A stretch of DNA of 64,000 bases, from assembly GCF_001039355.2 (NCBI RefSeq), contig NW_019775443.1, forward strand, positions 331,945 to 395,944, in the 5' to 3' direction. The first letter of the stretch is position 1, and each line of letters begins with the position of its first letter. Both the position numbers and the translations under genes were made by a program. Below the pieces are notes generated by a model. The model saw only the letters and a program-made list of their open reading frames with translations. It was not told the origin of the DNA and made no database searches. The stretch comes from Lingula anatina. Taxonomy: Eukaryota; Brachiopoda; Lingulata; Lingulida; Lingulidae. Shown here piece by piece: positions 27,001 to 38,051 of the stretch.

Positions 27001-28264
27001 TATGTAACACAAATCTTAAAATTTTGCAACGACACGTAGGCTACATAAAGGAATTTATATTTGATTAACATGTTTATTAATTCAAGGCAACGTCGACTTT
27101 CCCGGTAAAGCAGAACTTCCCCTACAGGCTGCCTGGTTGAATCTCACTAATAGTGTCAACGCTGGGTCGGTGTGGTTATCGGTAGCGGCGCGAAATGGTT
27201 CGGTATGGAGTGCATTGTTATGGACTAGTTAAGGCCGCATTTACAATGGCCGATCCACTTGAAAGTTTGGCGCGAAATCCCTGCGGGGAATCTATTCAAT
27301 ATCTATTAGGAATCATGCGGCAAGCTTTTAAGTGGGTCGGCCAGATTTGATCCGCAGATCTGTTAGTCAGTGGATTAACGTGTAACAGACTTGTTTGAGC
27401 TTCATTTACAACCATACCGAGTAATCCCTGTGGAGGATTTATACAGTGTCTCTTAGGGGATCGTGCAGCAGGCTTTCAAGTTGGTCGGCCAGATTTGATC
27501 CTCATATCTGTTAGTCAGTGAATGAACGTGTTCTGAATGCGCCCTTAGAGTACAAAAGTCAATTATGAATTGTTCAATATAAAGGATTAGCCTAAAATAA
27601 CATTATAAGACAGAATCCAGCTGACAGCAGAATAATCCGAAGGAACCAACGAGACAAAAGCAACCTGTAATGTGATTCGAATATTATGAATTCAGCAAAA
27701 TAAAACTATACCATACCAATATAGCAATATAGTGCTGTTCGGGTGCTTCTCAAACAAATGTGATACCGTTTCTTGAATTCCAGATGTACAAAATAAAGTC
27801 CAGTTCAATTCGAGACGACATTGAGAGACCCACCCTCCCAACTCGCATACCAACGACCACGCCAGGGCCTTCCAACCCCACCCCGGGGCCAACGGCAAAA
27901 CAGCAGGAGGTGCTGGTACATGACAGTAACACAGGCAAGCTCGATTTACGTGGCACTTGTTTTTTTAGACCTTAAAGGGACATTGAAAACCATTTTAAAA
28001 GGTAGAAGAGAAGATGGGGGGAAGAGCAGAATATAAACGATATCTTAAGATAAAAGCTTCTTCAATTCTGCAAACTTCCGTATGTCATATTGATTTCAAC
28101 GACTGTTTCTTTTTTCAGGAGCAATGGTAGGGTTGGCTGTCGGCATGTTGGTCCTAGGACTCCTGCTCGGCGCAGGGGCTCTATATGGGTTCCTTAGACT
28201 TAAAAGACACACACTTCCAGATAATATGCAACTTTCATTTGTAAACAAAGAAAATTCTGAATGA
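18813..28264 (+). CDS. LolA-like domain membrane protein with PAN/Apple-like module, 16 exons
   Basis: Exons joined by splice phase: 18813-18936, 19719-19934, 20440-20558, 20786-20894, 21475-21635, 21902-22024, 24041-24155, 24500-24681, 24943-25050, 25259-25336, 25675-25804, 25933-26106, 26670-26903, 27087-27181, 27784-27934, 28119-28264. They give one 754-aa frame. It begins with a signal peptide (MMHALAIPVAVIACLAAVTNG). The ectodomain of about 525 residues resembles the metazoan LolA-like family, with repeated motifs such as LPTSFYTQVEANI and FPGKAELPLQAAW. Exon 13 (residues about 547-624) is cysteine-rich and PAN/Apple-like. A Pro/Thr-rich stalk (about 657-705) leads to one membrane helix (about 709-733) and a short cytoplasmic tail. 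A secretory-route, surface-exposed lipid-binding role is inference from family resemblance. The introns after exons 7 and 15 start with GC. A possible AATAAA is at 28534. The family name is less sure than the gene structure. Confidence 0.75.
21042..21094. repeat. (CA)n-(GA)n compound microsatellite
   Basis: About 14 CA units are followed by about 12 AG units in intron 4 of the LolA-like gene. Confidence 0.98.
22297..22323. repeat. (CT)n microsatellite
   Basis: A CTCTCTGTCTCTCT-type run lies in intron 6 of the LolA-like gene, just upstream of the retrotransposon remnant. Confidence 0.95.
22360..23490 (+). pseudogene. Decayed non-LTR retrotransposon (reverse transcriptase remnant)
   Basis: Lying in intron 6 of the LolA-like gene, in the sense orientation, this stretch reads in shifting frames as the pre-RT and RT part of a LINE. 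Recognisable pieces are DGRKLYWQTIKSLMG, then DSLDSSKASSPDSVTITMLK (LINE RT 'K.pGpDgi...ll' region), then YICPIYKKG...ENYRPVSLQSVVSKILE, then QSGFFKGHSTDHQLL, then LLFLLYINDLPD-like and YADDT-like pieces near 23390-23440. Several stops and frameshifts break it, so it is dead. The motif order fits a CR1/Jockey-type element; the clade cannot be fixed by eye. Confidence 0.8.
26209..26361. mobile_element. 135-bp MITE-like element with 9-bp target duplication
   Basis: The inverted ends TACCCTCTACCAGGGC (26218-26233) and its reverse complement (26337-26352) are perfect. They are flanked by the direct repeat GACAATTAG at 26209-26217 and 26353-26361. It lies in intron 12 of the LolA-like gene and has no coding capacity. 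A 9-bp target duplication is typical of Mutator-like elements (8 bp of hAT), so the parent superfamily is uncertain. Confidence 0.85.
27230..27547. mobile_element. TA-flanked MITE-like element with internal duplication
   Basis: Imperfect inverted ends, AGGCCGCATTTACAA on the left and the complement of AGGGCGCATTCAGAA on the right, are each bordered by TA. Internally, about 155 bases are repeated in degenerate form; the clearest unit is GGTCGGCCAGATTTGATCC followed by ATCTGTTAGTCAGTG, at about 27338 and 27484. It lies in intron 14 of the LolA-like gene, starting about 50 bases after the exon 14 donor. The TA flank suggests a Tc1/mariner-like origin (inference). Confidence 0.6.
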
Positions 28265-29955
28265 TTTTCTGATGAGCATGAGCTGAGGCAGAGTAAGGCG
28301 CTGTATGAAAAGTCAAGAGGGGCGGCAGTGTTAATGCATTGTGAAGTACGTCGGAAATCCGTTTTTATAAAATAAGACGTGTAAATAGCATTGCTTTTTT
28401 AATTAGAAAACGACTAACTTATCCAGCACTGTATGGCTTATTATCAGGTTGCATTAAATGTATACGATACTCCCACATTCCTCATTTCATACATCATCAC
28501 TAAGTCCTTATTTAGTATAATTGTCTATTTATAAATAAACAGGCAAATGAGATTAATGAAGTGCCGCCGGCACGTGCCCGTAATGAATTCTAAAAAAATA
28601 CGCACGAATCGGATTAAATAAGACGTTTTTGTACTCGCTAAATTAACAAGGTTTACCTTTAGAACTAACCGGAAGTTTGATCATTTGAAATCTATAGAGT
28701 TAACGTAGCACACAGAACAAGTGCACTGGACAATGCTATTGAATGGATCGCATACTGATAGCGAAGTATTGGGATTCTGTACACAATTTTAAAACTATTC
28801 AAAGATCTATTCCAGATATGCTCCTGACTGTGATCACCATACTAATGTTAACAAAGCTAAGAACATCAATATTGTGATCACAGAGCCGAAAAAGCAGGTG
28901 GATAGTTCCTCTGTGGCACACAGAATGTTATCATCACCAATACCCTTCTCCAACAAGGTTTTAGTTTAGATATCGGGCATCTCTCGAACGCCTGCATTAG
29001 CACGAGTTTGGGCTATATTAAACTGTGAATGACGGCGCTACGGGTATCCGAGAAAACTGCACGAAAACCGGTTGTGTCCTTTTCACGAGGTGAAAGATGA
29101 GCTACACTCAAGTTCCATTGCATCAAATATGCATCAGAGATGTTAGGGTTATAAGAACTAACGGGAATACGTATCCCGAATTCCCTGTGGAGAAATAATG
29201 AGAAATGCATTGCTACTTGTATGCTACATACTAAGACCACACAAACCTTGTCGAGTGTAAGTCATAAACGTTTTCAGATGCTTCGTTGCTACTTATAGTA
29301 TGAACAATGACTTACGTTAGATAATTATATTTTACCTTCCATTGTATGTATTTTATCTGTCATTCATTGTACTTAATCACTGCAGCTGTGGTTAATTTGA
29401 TTACAATAAACAATAATTAAAAATAATTATGACATCAGTTCTTCAGTTTAATAAAAAAATGAAGTAACCAAACCTCGTTTTATACATAGAAACTTTAATG
29501 ACACTGAAAAGATGACAAGGCGAGACTTCAAAAGTGATTGGATTCATTGCTTAAACTGCTTTTCATCATCAATTCAATGAAAAAATAACAAGATTGCAAA
29601 GAGTACTGTTAATGGATAAACAGAACATCATTTTGATGACTTTCATGTACTCCTTGAAATAATAAAATTTTGACCCAAAATGAGTGAGAATAATAACTTT
29701 AGACCCCGTGTTCTAGTCCTACATACAACAGGCTCCAACTTGGATACATGTTGCACTGTTTTAGTAAACATGGTGTGTAAACACTGTCAGGTCTTCCAAT
29801 CTTCCATATTGTGAAGATAAGATTCTCAGTGACTAGCTCCAGGCTCCTTCCAATTTCATGAAAAGAAGCAAATGACATTACCATGTGTCTACTGAGTAGA
29901 ATGTGGAAATAAAAAAAAGCCTCATCACAAATTGTATTTGTGATGAGAGTCTATG
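28265..29955. other. 3' flanks of the convergent LolA-like and ELOF1 genes
   Basis: No coding exon is seen. It begins with the likely 3'UTR of the LolA-like gene (candidate AATAAA at 28534-28539). On the other strand it should hold the ELOF1 3'UTR, where ATTAAA-type signals occur near 29447 and 29490. Confidence 0.45.
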
Positions 29956-30763
29956 CTATTGGTTGGCCTGTTCACATGCATCAATCCAATCACTGTACAC
30001 ATCAACTGCCTCTGAAAGATCTGACAACAGTTAAGATGCATAACAAATGTCAATTAAAAATCTAAACCCGAGTACCTTTCATAATTATTATTTGGTTAAT
30101 TTCATCATGAGATCGATTTATTCTAAAATGTTAAAATCAAAGGCTGTGCTATGTTTTAAATCTATTTCTTTATTGTCATTTTTTATGATTACTATCTAAG
30201 TCAGGAATTGTAAATTAAAATGTGCATAATAAAAGGATACAATTAATTGTGGTCTGAAAATCTTCAAGACAAACATTGCAAGTTATAACTCCCACATTCC
30301 TTGCTCGGTCTCTGAAAAAAAAAAAGAAAAGAAATTTAAATGCAGAATATATATTGACATTGAATAAAATTTTTCCGTGACAGCAAAAAGGAATCTAATT
30401 TATCAACAGTTTAAGACTTCTTGCAGCAAGATTGACTACAGCCTTTTTTAGCCAAATCCCTTTCACTTCTAGGCTAAATGAAATCTTTGGGTAAAAAAAA
30501 CTAATCTGATTAACACATATTTTTGGTTTGTTTGTTTTCTTTTCATACATTTTATACTACTGACAATGCTAGCGAGAGCCAAACATGAAGTAGCATGTTT
30601 TATTGTGCCAATCATCTCTATTAACTGTAAGGTTTTCTTGTACTTACAAATTCACTTCACAGGACTTTTCGTGATTACAAAATGGGCAGTTAAACATGGT
30701 ATCCAACTTCTCTAATATCTTCCGTTTGGGAGGGGGCTTATTTGCCTTCTTTCTACGTCCCAT
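29956..30763 (-). CDS. ELOF1: Transcription elongation factor 1 homolog (ELOF1)
   Basis: Three exons on the minus strand: 30648-30763 (start ATG), 30241-30311, 29956-30020 (stop TAG), all with GT-AG boundaries and matching phases. They give 83 residues, the same length as human ELOF1. The start [15 protein letters not shown], the zinc-binding pairs CPFC and CNVC (C2-C2 zinc ribbon) and the end [16 protein letters not shown] are diagnostic. The protein rides with RNA polymerase II during elongation and also supports transcription-coupled repair. The coding start directly follows an acceptor-like CTAG, and a donor-like GTAACG at about 31280-31285 suggests a non-coding first exon near 31.3 kb, back to back with ERCC4. 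Confidence 0.96.
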
Positions 30764-31338
30764 TTTCTGGTGATCTAGAAATACAAAACTTTTTACAACA
30801 TTTCATACACAAACTCTAAGCAATTAAGAGATTTAAGTCACAGAAATGAAAGTAAGCTATAATCGCATTCTAATACAAAGGAATGAAAGTGCTGTTATTT
30901 CAGACTCTGTAAATGTTTTTGCTAATTAAATTGTGCCTCATTTTGTTAAAAAGTATGGGCACTAATTGACATTCATTGTGAATACCAAAAGTTCAATATA
31001 CCTGGGTATATATCAAAATGTGTGGCGAATACATTGTTTGCTACTATAGCGCGCCACACATGCATAAACACTGCCACAACCTTAATACGCAGTAGTTACT
31101 GTAGTACATGTACGTTTCATTTGAACCACATGGCGAGGCTATTTCAAGCACAGACGGGTGGTTTGCTTCAATACAACTATCTCTTTCCTTTGAACAGACC
31201 ACATTCTGCAAGATACTAATCTTAAGGACCAAGGAGTGTGGTAATAAACATGAGTATCATGACAAATACGGTAAGTAACGTTACCTTATCGTTTGTCTTG
31301 TGGTCCCTTTCACGCCGGAAGTTTGATGAGAATAGAAA
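30764..31338. promoter_or_regulatory. Divergent ELOF1/ERCC4 promoter region
   Basis: The inferred ELOF1 5'UTR exon (from about 31285, minus strand) and the first ERCC4 exon (31339 onwards, plus strand) nearly abut. A perfect ETS/GABP-type site CCGGAAGT lies at 31315-31322 between them. ETS sites are typical of bidirectional housekeeping promoters. No TATA box is obvious. Start sites are inferred. Confidence 0.5.
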
Positions 31339-32382
31339 ATGGCGATTATGCAGCTAACCGATTTGGGGAGAAATTTTGACTTAAAAATAAGAACACATGT
31401 AAGTGAGAGTTTTAAAAAATGACCATAACATACAATTTTGAATATTGAACGAACTGATTACTATGATATCTATATAAATATCACATTTTTTTATTTTTGA
31501 CTTCAAGATAAACTTTGTATTTTCCGGCCTAATCTTTATTTTGAATGTTTACAATATGTCTTCGTACACGCGGGAGAGGAGGTACTGTTTTGTTTTCACT
31601 TTTAATTATGGATGAAAGGTCGCAATCGATTCAACATTTTAGTTGATTTAATTTTTCGTGAGAAGATTCTGAAAAATAATTTGGTGGTATGTTTTCAACT
31701 TGTGTATATTTTATTGAAATAAATATATTTTTGCTGATGTAGCTATATTTTACGCTCTTACTAGGCTTACCCGGTTGTCTAGTTTGCCAGCAAAAAATCT
31801 GGGCTGTGGGGTCTATTAATGCCTGGTGAATTGTTCACAGTTTGATAAAACTTAAATTCACGAGTGACGCGTGTGATTCTAATACGTTATTTATTTGTTT
31901 ATTTATTTATTTATTTATTTTTGCATGTGAAGTCTATTGTTTGGTTGCCTCAGTTTTCTGCCCTACGGTAACTTACATGCACTTACCGCAAGTTAGGCAA
32001 CGCATTGGTACGTAAGGGCTCATCAAACCTGTGTTACAAACTCCTGAAACTTTAAATAACCACATCCTGGATATATACTGTTTGCCCTCCATCGCACCTT
32101 GTACAGGGAGTATATCATATGAAATTTATGTTCATTTTCATCGGTTCATGCACCAATTTTGACAGTACATAGCACTTTTAATCCAGTTATCCAGCAGCAC
32201 TACCATTTCTGCATGTCATCTGTAAGTGACATCACATATAGCCTTGAGATTTTGGCACACAGGGTGTTATGACCCTAACCTAACCAAGACTGAAAACAAA
32301 GGCAATTTTTTTCCTTTGATTATTTCAGAAAACATTGTATATTAATAGAAGGTATGGGGTATTGAACATCAAAGATGACTGA
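31339..32382 (+). other. Possible upstream ORF overlapping the ERCC4 start
   Basis: ATG at 31339 opens 20 codons up to a good donor (CAT|GTAAGT at 31398). Spliced to the acceptor TATTTCAG before 32329, the frame runs 17 more codons and stops at TGA 32380-32382, overlapping the ERCC4 ATG (32375) in a different frame by 8 bases. If transcribed this way it could repress or tune ERCC4 translation. The splice is inferred. Confidence 0.3.
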
Positions 32383-35300
32383 GAAAATTATGATTGAGTA
32401 TGAAAACCAAATGTTTCTTGATCTCTTCCATGAAGATGGACTTCTAGTCACAGGAAGGTATTATAGTTTGGTACAATAAATCACCTTGTATGATGAAATT
32501 GCACATGATCTTTTCCTCCTAGCTTGGGCAAATGAAATTAATCTTAAAAGTCAAAAATCTTTTTTAAAAATCAGTTGTCAAGTGATATCAAGGGTGATCA
32601 GATCCATGACTTAAATTTCAGTTACAAAATCTAAGATCTTAATTTTTTGTAATTATGTAGTTGATTTGAAGATTTTAACTAAGAGAACTAAATGGTTTTA
32701 TTTTTATTTGCATATTTCAGAGGTCTTGGCATTGACAGGATTTTTATTGATTTTCTGAAGCTGTACTGTGATCCTGGCAACCTGGTGCTAGTTCTTAATG
32801 CAGGGGACAAGGAAAAGGTACAATTAAGCAGTCTTTGTTTATGTTTTGTTCTCTTTTATACTTTTCAAATTTAAAATAAATTTTTAATTCTCAGTGCCTT
32901 ACTCTGTGGTTTCATAGGGAAATGCTGAATAATCTTCTGACTAATGTGATTGCATTGGTATTTATTTGTTTTCTTCATTATGATATACTTTTCATGATCT
33001 TTGTCTCTTATTTTTCAGGAATACTTTATAGATGAATTAAGAAAACAAGGGACATCTCCACTGCCAAAAATAATCACAACAGAATACAATGCCAATGATA
33101 GGTAGTTACTCACTGACCATTGCTTGTGTTTTACAATTATTTTATATAATTTAGTTTTAATGCTTGATGGATATCACAAAGAGTTTGACAATGAAGACAG
33201 AGTTAAAAGATCTGTTTTTACCATTTGGTTGTGTGTCTTTAAGCATATACCTGAAGGTACATAGTGAAGTGCATCTTTAATAAGCAAAAGGCATTGTGAT
33301 CCTTTTATAGTAAAATGCACTTAACAATTGAAAATTTTTTATACCAGGCACTCCATTTACATGCAGGGAGGGGCTTTATTTGTCACTTCCCGTATTCTTG
33401 TTGTGGACATGCTGACAGAACGCCTACCTATAGATTTAGTCACTGGTATTCTGGTATTTAAGGCTCATAAGTAAGTACTATTTATGTTTAATTAAGATGC
33501 ACTTTGTAGAATAGATATGTACATGTGTTTAAATTGGTTAACTGATTTGTTTACTTTGATTTGTGAGCTATAATCACCTGTTTTGTCAGTGCTATGTCTA
33601 TAAAGTTGAGAAAGATAGCTGTAATGAGGATAAAGAATATATATGTGCCTATCTATTATATGTCTGTTTACACCAAAGTTTAAATAATTCAAAAATTTTT
33701 TTTCATTTCAGGATTGTTGAATCTTGCCAAGAAGCCTTCATTATAAGACTATACAGGCAGAAAAATAAAGTAATTTTTATTTATTTCTTTATTTTTTTGC
33801 AAATTTTTTATGTTGATTTATAATGAAAAAATATAGAATTTCCATACACACCTGAAACAGATGTGGTGTCAGTTTTTTAATGGTCTACATTATCTTTTCC
33901 AAAAAGAAAAAGCAATTAAAAGTTATACTTAAACAAAATAATTGATTTATTTAATCATTATGTTTTCAGTTGATACAATATTAAGATTCATGCAGAGTAA
34001 GAACTTAGAAGCTGAGGTTGCATGTATTCACCAAATCTGTCTGAAGTGTACATGTTCTGTGATTGGATAATTATTGCATAATTTAGGTTGGGTTTGTGAA
34101 AGCATTCTCTGACAGTCCCCAGTCCTTTACAGCAGGGTTTTGTCAGGTGGAAAGGGTGATGAAGAGTTTGTTTGTCAGGAAGCTGTACCTTTGGCCCAGG
34201 TTCCATGCCTCGGTGGTCTCTTGTCTTGAAGAACACAAGGTAAAGCCCTTTCCACATTGAGTGGCCCATTTCATCAGACTGGTTTACTTTGAGAGACTGA
34301 CAAATTATAGCCTGAATATTATGTAAGAAAATTACCTAAATGGAGCCCTTATCTTCGACATGGCCAATTCAGTAACAACAAAAAGTGAATTTGTGATTGT
34401 TGGAAACTTGGAAAAGGGATGAAATCCTCCTGTAACATAATTACATGTTGAGACTTCTCAAAGTGGAGAAGCCCACTTAAGTATATCTGAGGGATGTGAA
34501 AAGGGCCCAAGTATATTCTGTGAATGAACTAAATTTGTGATTCTGGTTTAACTTGGAATTTAGACTTATGAAGCGCCATAGGTAAAATATTATGTCAAGC
34601 ACTGTAATACTCTCAAAAACTTGATATCGTCATCATCTCATTTTGAACCAGTTTACTTAAACCAAGGAGTTACAACTGTCTTGCTTAAACTTATAATGTT
34701 GCTTAAACTTGCTTAAACTTATAATGTTGCTATGCTGTATTCATGAGGCTACATGTTTCCAGGCTGAGGTTGTTGAGCTCCACCTACAGCTAACTCCAGC
34801 AATGCTTGCATGTCAGACAGCTCTTCTGGACCTGATTAATGCTTGCATCAAGGAGCTGAAGAGATATAACCCAACAGTAAGTAGCACATAGGGGTTTAAC
34901 AGGAAAAACATATATACAAAATTTATCATTTTCATAGGTCAGATTATGACAAGTACTGAATATCTATAAAGATCAATTACAGGTGAAATTTACTAATACA
35001 ACAGTAGCATGAAAAATGAAGCAATCATTTCATTACAGAAATTTTTATTGTTGATTTCTATTTGATACTTTTTGACATGCTTTGATATTTTTCCTCAGTT
35101 TGATACTGATGAAATAACTGTAGAAAATGCCATCACCAAGTCATTTGACCAAATAATTCGCCTCCACCTGGACCCTATATGGCATCAGCTGGGAGCAAAG
35201 ACCAGGCAGCTAGTTGCTGATATCAAGACTTTGAGGCTGTTGTTGAAGTAGGTTTCTTTATATCTTTGTAAAAGTATCTTGAGAATCTTGAAATTGTGGA

Positions 35301-37230
35301 CTGTATTAATTTTTGTGTGGGTGTTGGTTCATCTAACATATATTTAATGTGCTTTGTTTATATGCATATGCTTGATCAGTTAAATGTGCATGTACTGTAG
35401 TAGGTGGGAAGCAGATAAATGAAACAATGTACTTAATACCATAGCACATATCTTACCATATTGCTTTCATTATACTCAGTTCTGTACTTAAATTTATACA
35501 TATACATAATTTTTTTGTTTTAGACACCTGACACAATATGACTGCATCACATTTTACAATCTTGTAGATTCTATAAGGTAAGTAGGGAAAAGTAAGAACA
35601 TATTCAGGCTGCAGTATCATAGGATAATGATTTTGAGAAATTCTTTAATTTGGCAGTTGAAAAAAGGCAAATCATTCTATACATAATAATTATTTGTACA
35701 ATTATTTGGTTTATTGCATTTAAATGAAAAATAGTCTCTTTTTTTTCAGATCAAATGAAATAACATTTGGACAAAATTCTGGATGGCTGTTCCTAGAAGC
35801 AGCTGATAATCTTTTCACTGTAAGTCTTAAATAAAAAGAGTGTCATGCCATTTTAAGTCAGTACTGGTTTGTAACTATTTGTATTAATTTATATTGTGTA
35901 TTTTATTTTACAATTATTTAGATAAAGAAAACTATTTCTTTTTAACTTCTAATATTTTGTCTTCATTATTTCAAAGATCATTTTTAATCATGATAATACA
36001 CTTTTGGAATGTTGAGAAAATTTCCTTTTATGCCATTATAGCATGCAAAGGAAAGGGTTTATGGGCCAGCAAAAAAGACAAAGAAAGTAAAATCATCTGA
36101 AGAAAATTGGGATCCTATTAAGTCAGATGCTAAAGGTATATTTCAAATTTTGTAAATAGTATGAGCTGTTAATTGGGCTGAAATAGAAAATGTTATATAA
36201 GAGTCACTTCTGTCCTACCTTGTGTATTTTGATTACTTTGAAAGCATTAACTTCAGTAAAGCATGCAACAAGAAATAAGAACATTTTTCCAAGCACTAGT
36301 CTAGAAATATTGTAAATACTTGTGCCAAACAATATTTAAAGAAAATGTATCTTGTACTTTAGGTCCAGTCCTTGAAGAATGTCCAAAGTGGAAAATTCTT
36401 GCTGAGATCCTAAAGGAGATTGAGGAAGAAAATGAGAGTGTGTCCAGCACACTTGGCCCAGGCAGAGTACTGATTGCTGCAGAGGATGACAGGACTTGTA
36501 ATCAAATAAAACAGGTAGACATGTATATTTCATCCTCTTTTCTATTCTGAAGGTGTAAATGGTACAGAAGAAGAAGTGAATATGGAACATATTTTGTGTT
36601 TCCTATTTTTGAACTTTTTAGCGGAACTGATACAGAAATGAGACTTCACTGTTTGACCTTGGTCATAGTATACTAATACATTACTTGTTCTTGAAATATA
36701 TCGATATTGCTTCATTTGAATGCATGCTAAGCTATTGTTTCTATTATTTCAGTATTTGAGTGATGGGGGACATACTTTGCTGAAGAGGTTATTTGATAAA
36801 TCAGTTGGGAGAAAGACAGGACAGGTAAAAGAAAAACCGGACATTTGTGTTTAGTGACAAATTATGGGTAATTCGAAATGCTTTATAACAGCAAACAATA
36901 AAAGAAGACACATTTGTTGTATTGATTTTAACCCTCATATTTGTTCCATGGAAATGGTAGGTTTTAATTAAGATTAAGAAATTATTCTATTAGAAAGTAG
37001 CAGAAGACGCTTCAGCAGCAACGAGGGGCAGGTGGAAAGGGAAAGGAAAGGGCAAAAGCTCAGCCAAAAATACAAAATCCAAGTCAGAACTTACCTTAAC
37101 CCAAATGGTAGATAGCCACAATAAAGAAGAGGATGATGATGATAAGGTATCTACCCCTTAATATGAATAGATATGAATTCAGCTGAAGGATACACCATGC
37201 TGCAATACAGTAGTCAATAGTCTCAATTCA

Positions 37231-37297
<67 letters not shown>

Positions 37298-37996
37298 CAT
37301 TTACCATTGGTATAATAGACAGAAGGAGACACAGATTCTGTGGAAGAAGAAGACAAGCAGCCCCCGTCTTCAGATGCGTATTATGGCGTACTACAGGAAC
37401 CAGTGACAGTGCTCCACCCACTGCATGGCTGTAATGATCCCTATGGGCTGGTGAGAACTCTGAAGGATGTTCAACCAAGATATGTCATTTTGTATGATGC
37501 TGACATGATTTTTGTAAGACAGCTGGAGGTAAGTCCTTCATAAAAAAATTTTTTTGGGGGAGGGGGTGTTAATATTTAATTTAGACATAAAAGAGAGGAC
37601 AGCATACAAGTAAGGAATGAAGTTGTTCTGTTATCAAAGGTGAAAATAGTGAATGGCAATGACATGTCAAAAATGATAAACTTGACATGACATTGTTCAT
37701 TAAAACTTATGAATCATTTCTAGCTATTCAAAGCTTCAAGGCCAGGTACACCATTGAGGGTATACTTCCTAGTGTATGCTGGCTCTGTGGAAGAACAGCG
37801 CTACCTCACCACTCTCAGGAAGGAGAAGGAAGCATTTGAACTCTTGATTAAAGAAAAGGCTGTAGGTCAAAATTTCATTTTCATGAATCAGTGGAGTTGT
37901 GGTTATTTGTTAAAGTTAACAAACTATTCTATTTTGGTCTATTTTATGTTCTAGAATTTCTGAATTTGTAACAAAATACTTTGTCCTATGCACAGT

Positions 37997-38051
<55 letters not shown>

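Noticed and set aside
37179-37478. Minus-strand frame with Arg/Glu repeats
   Set aside because: Translation of the (CT)n microsatellite opposite ERCC4.
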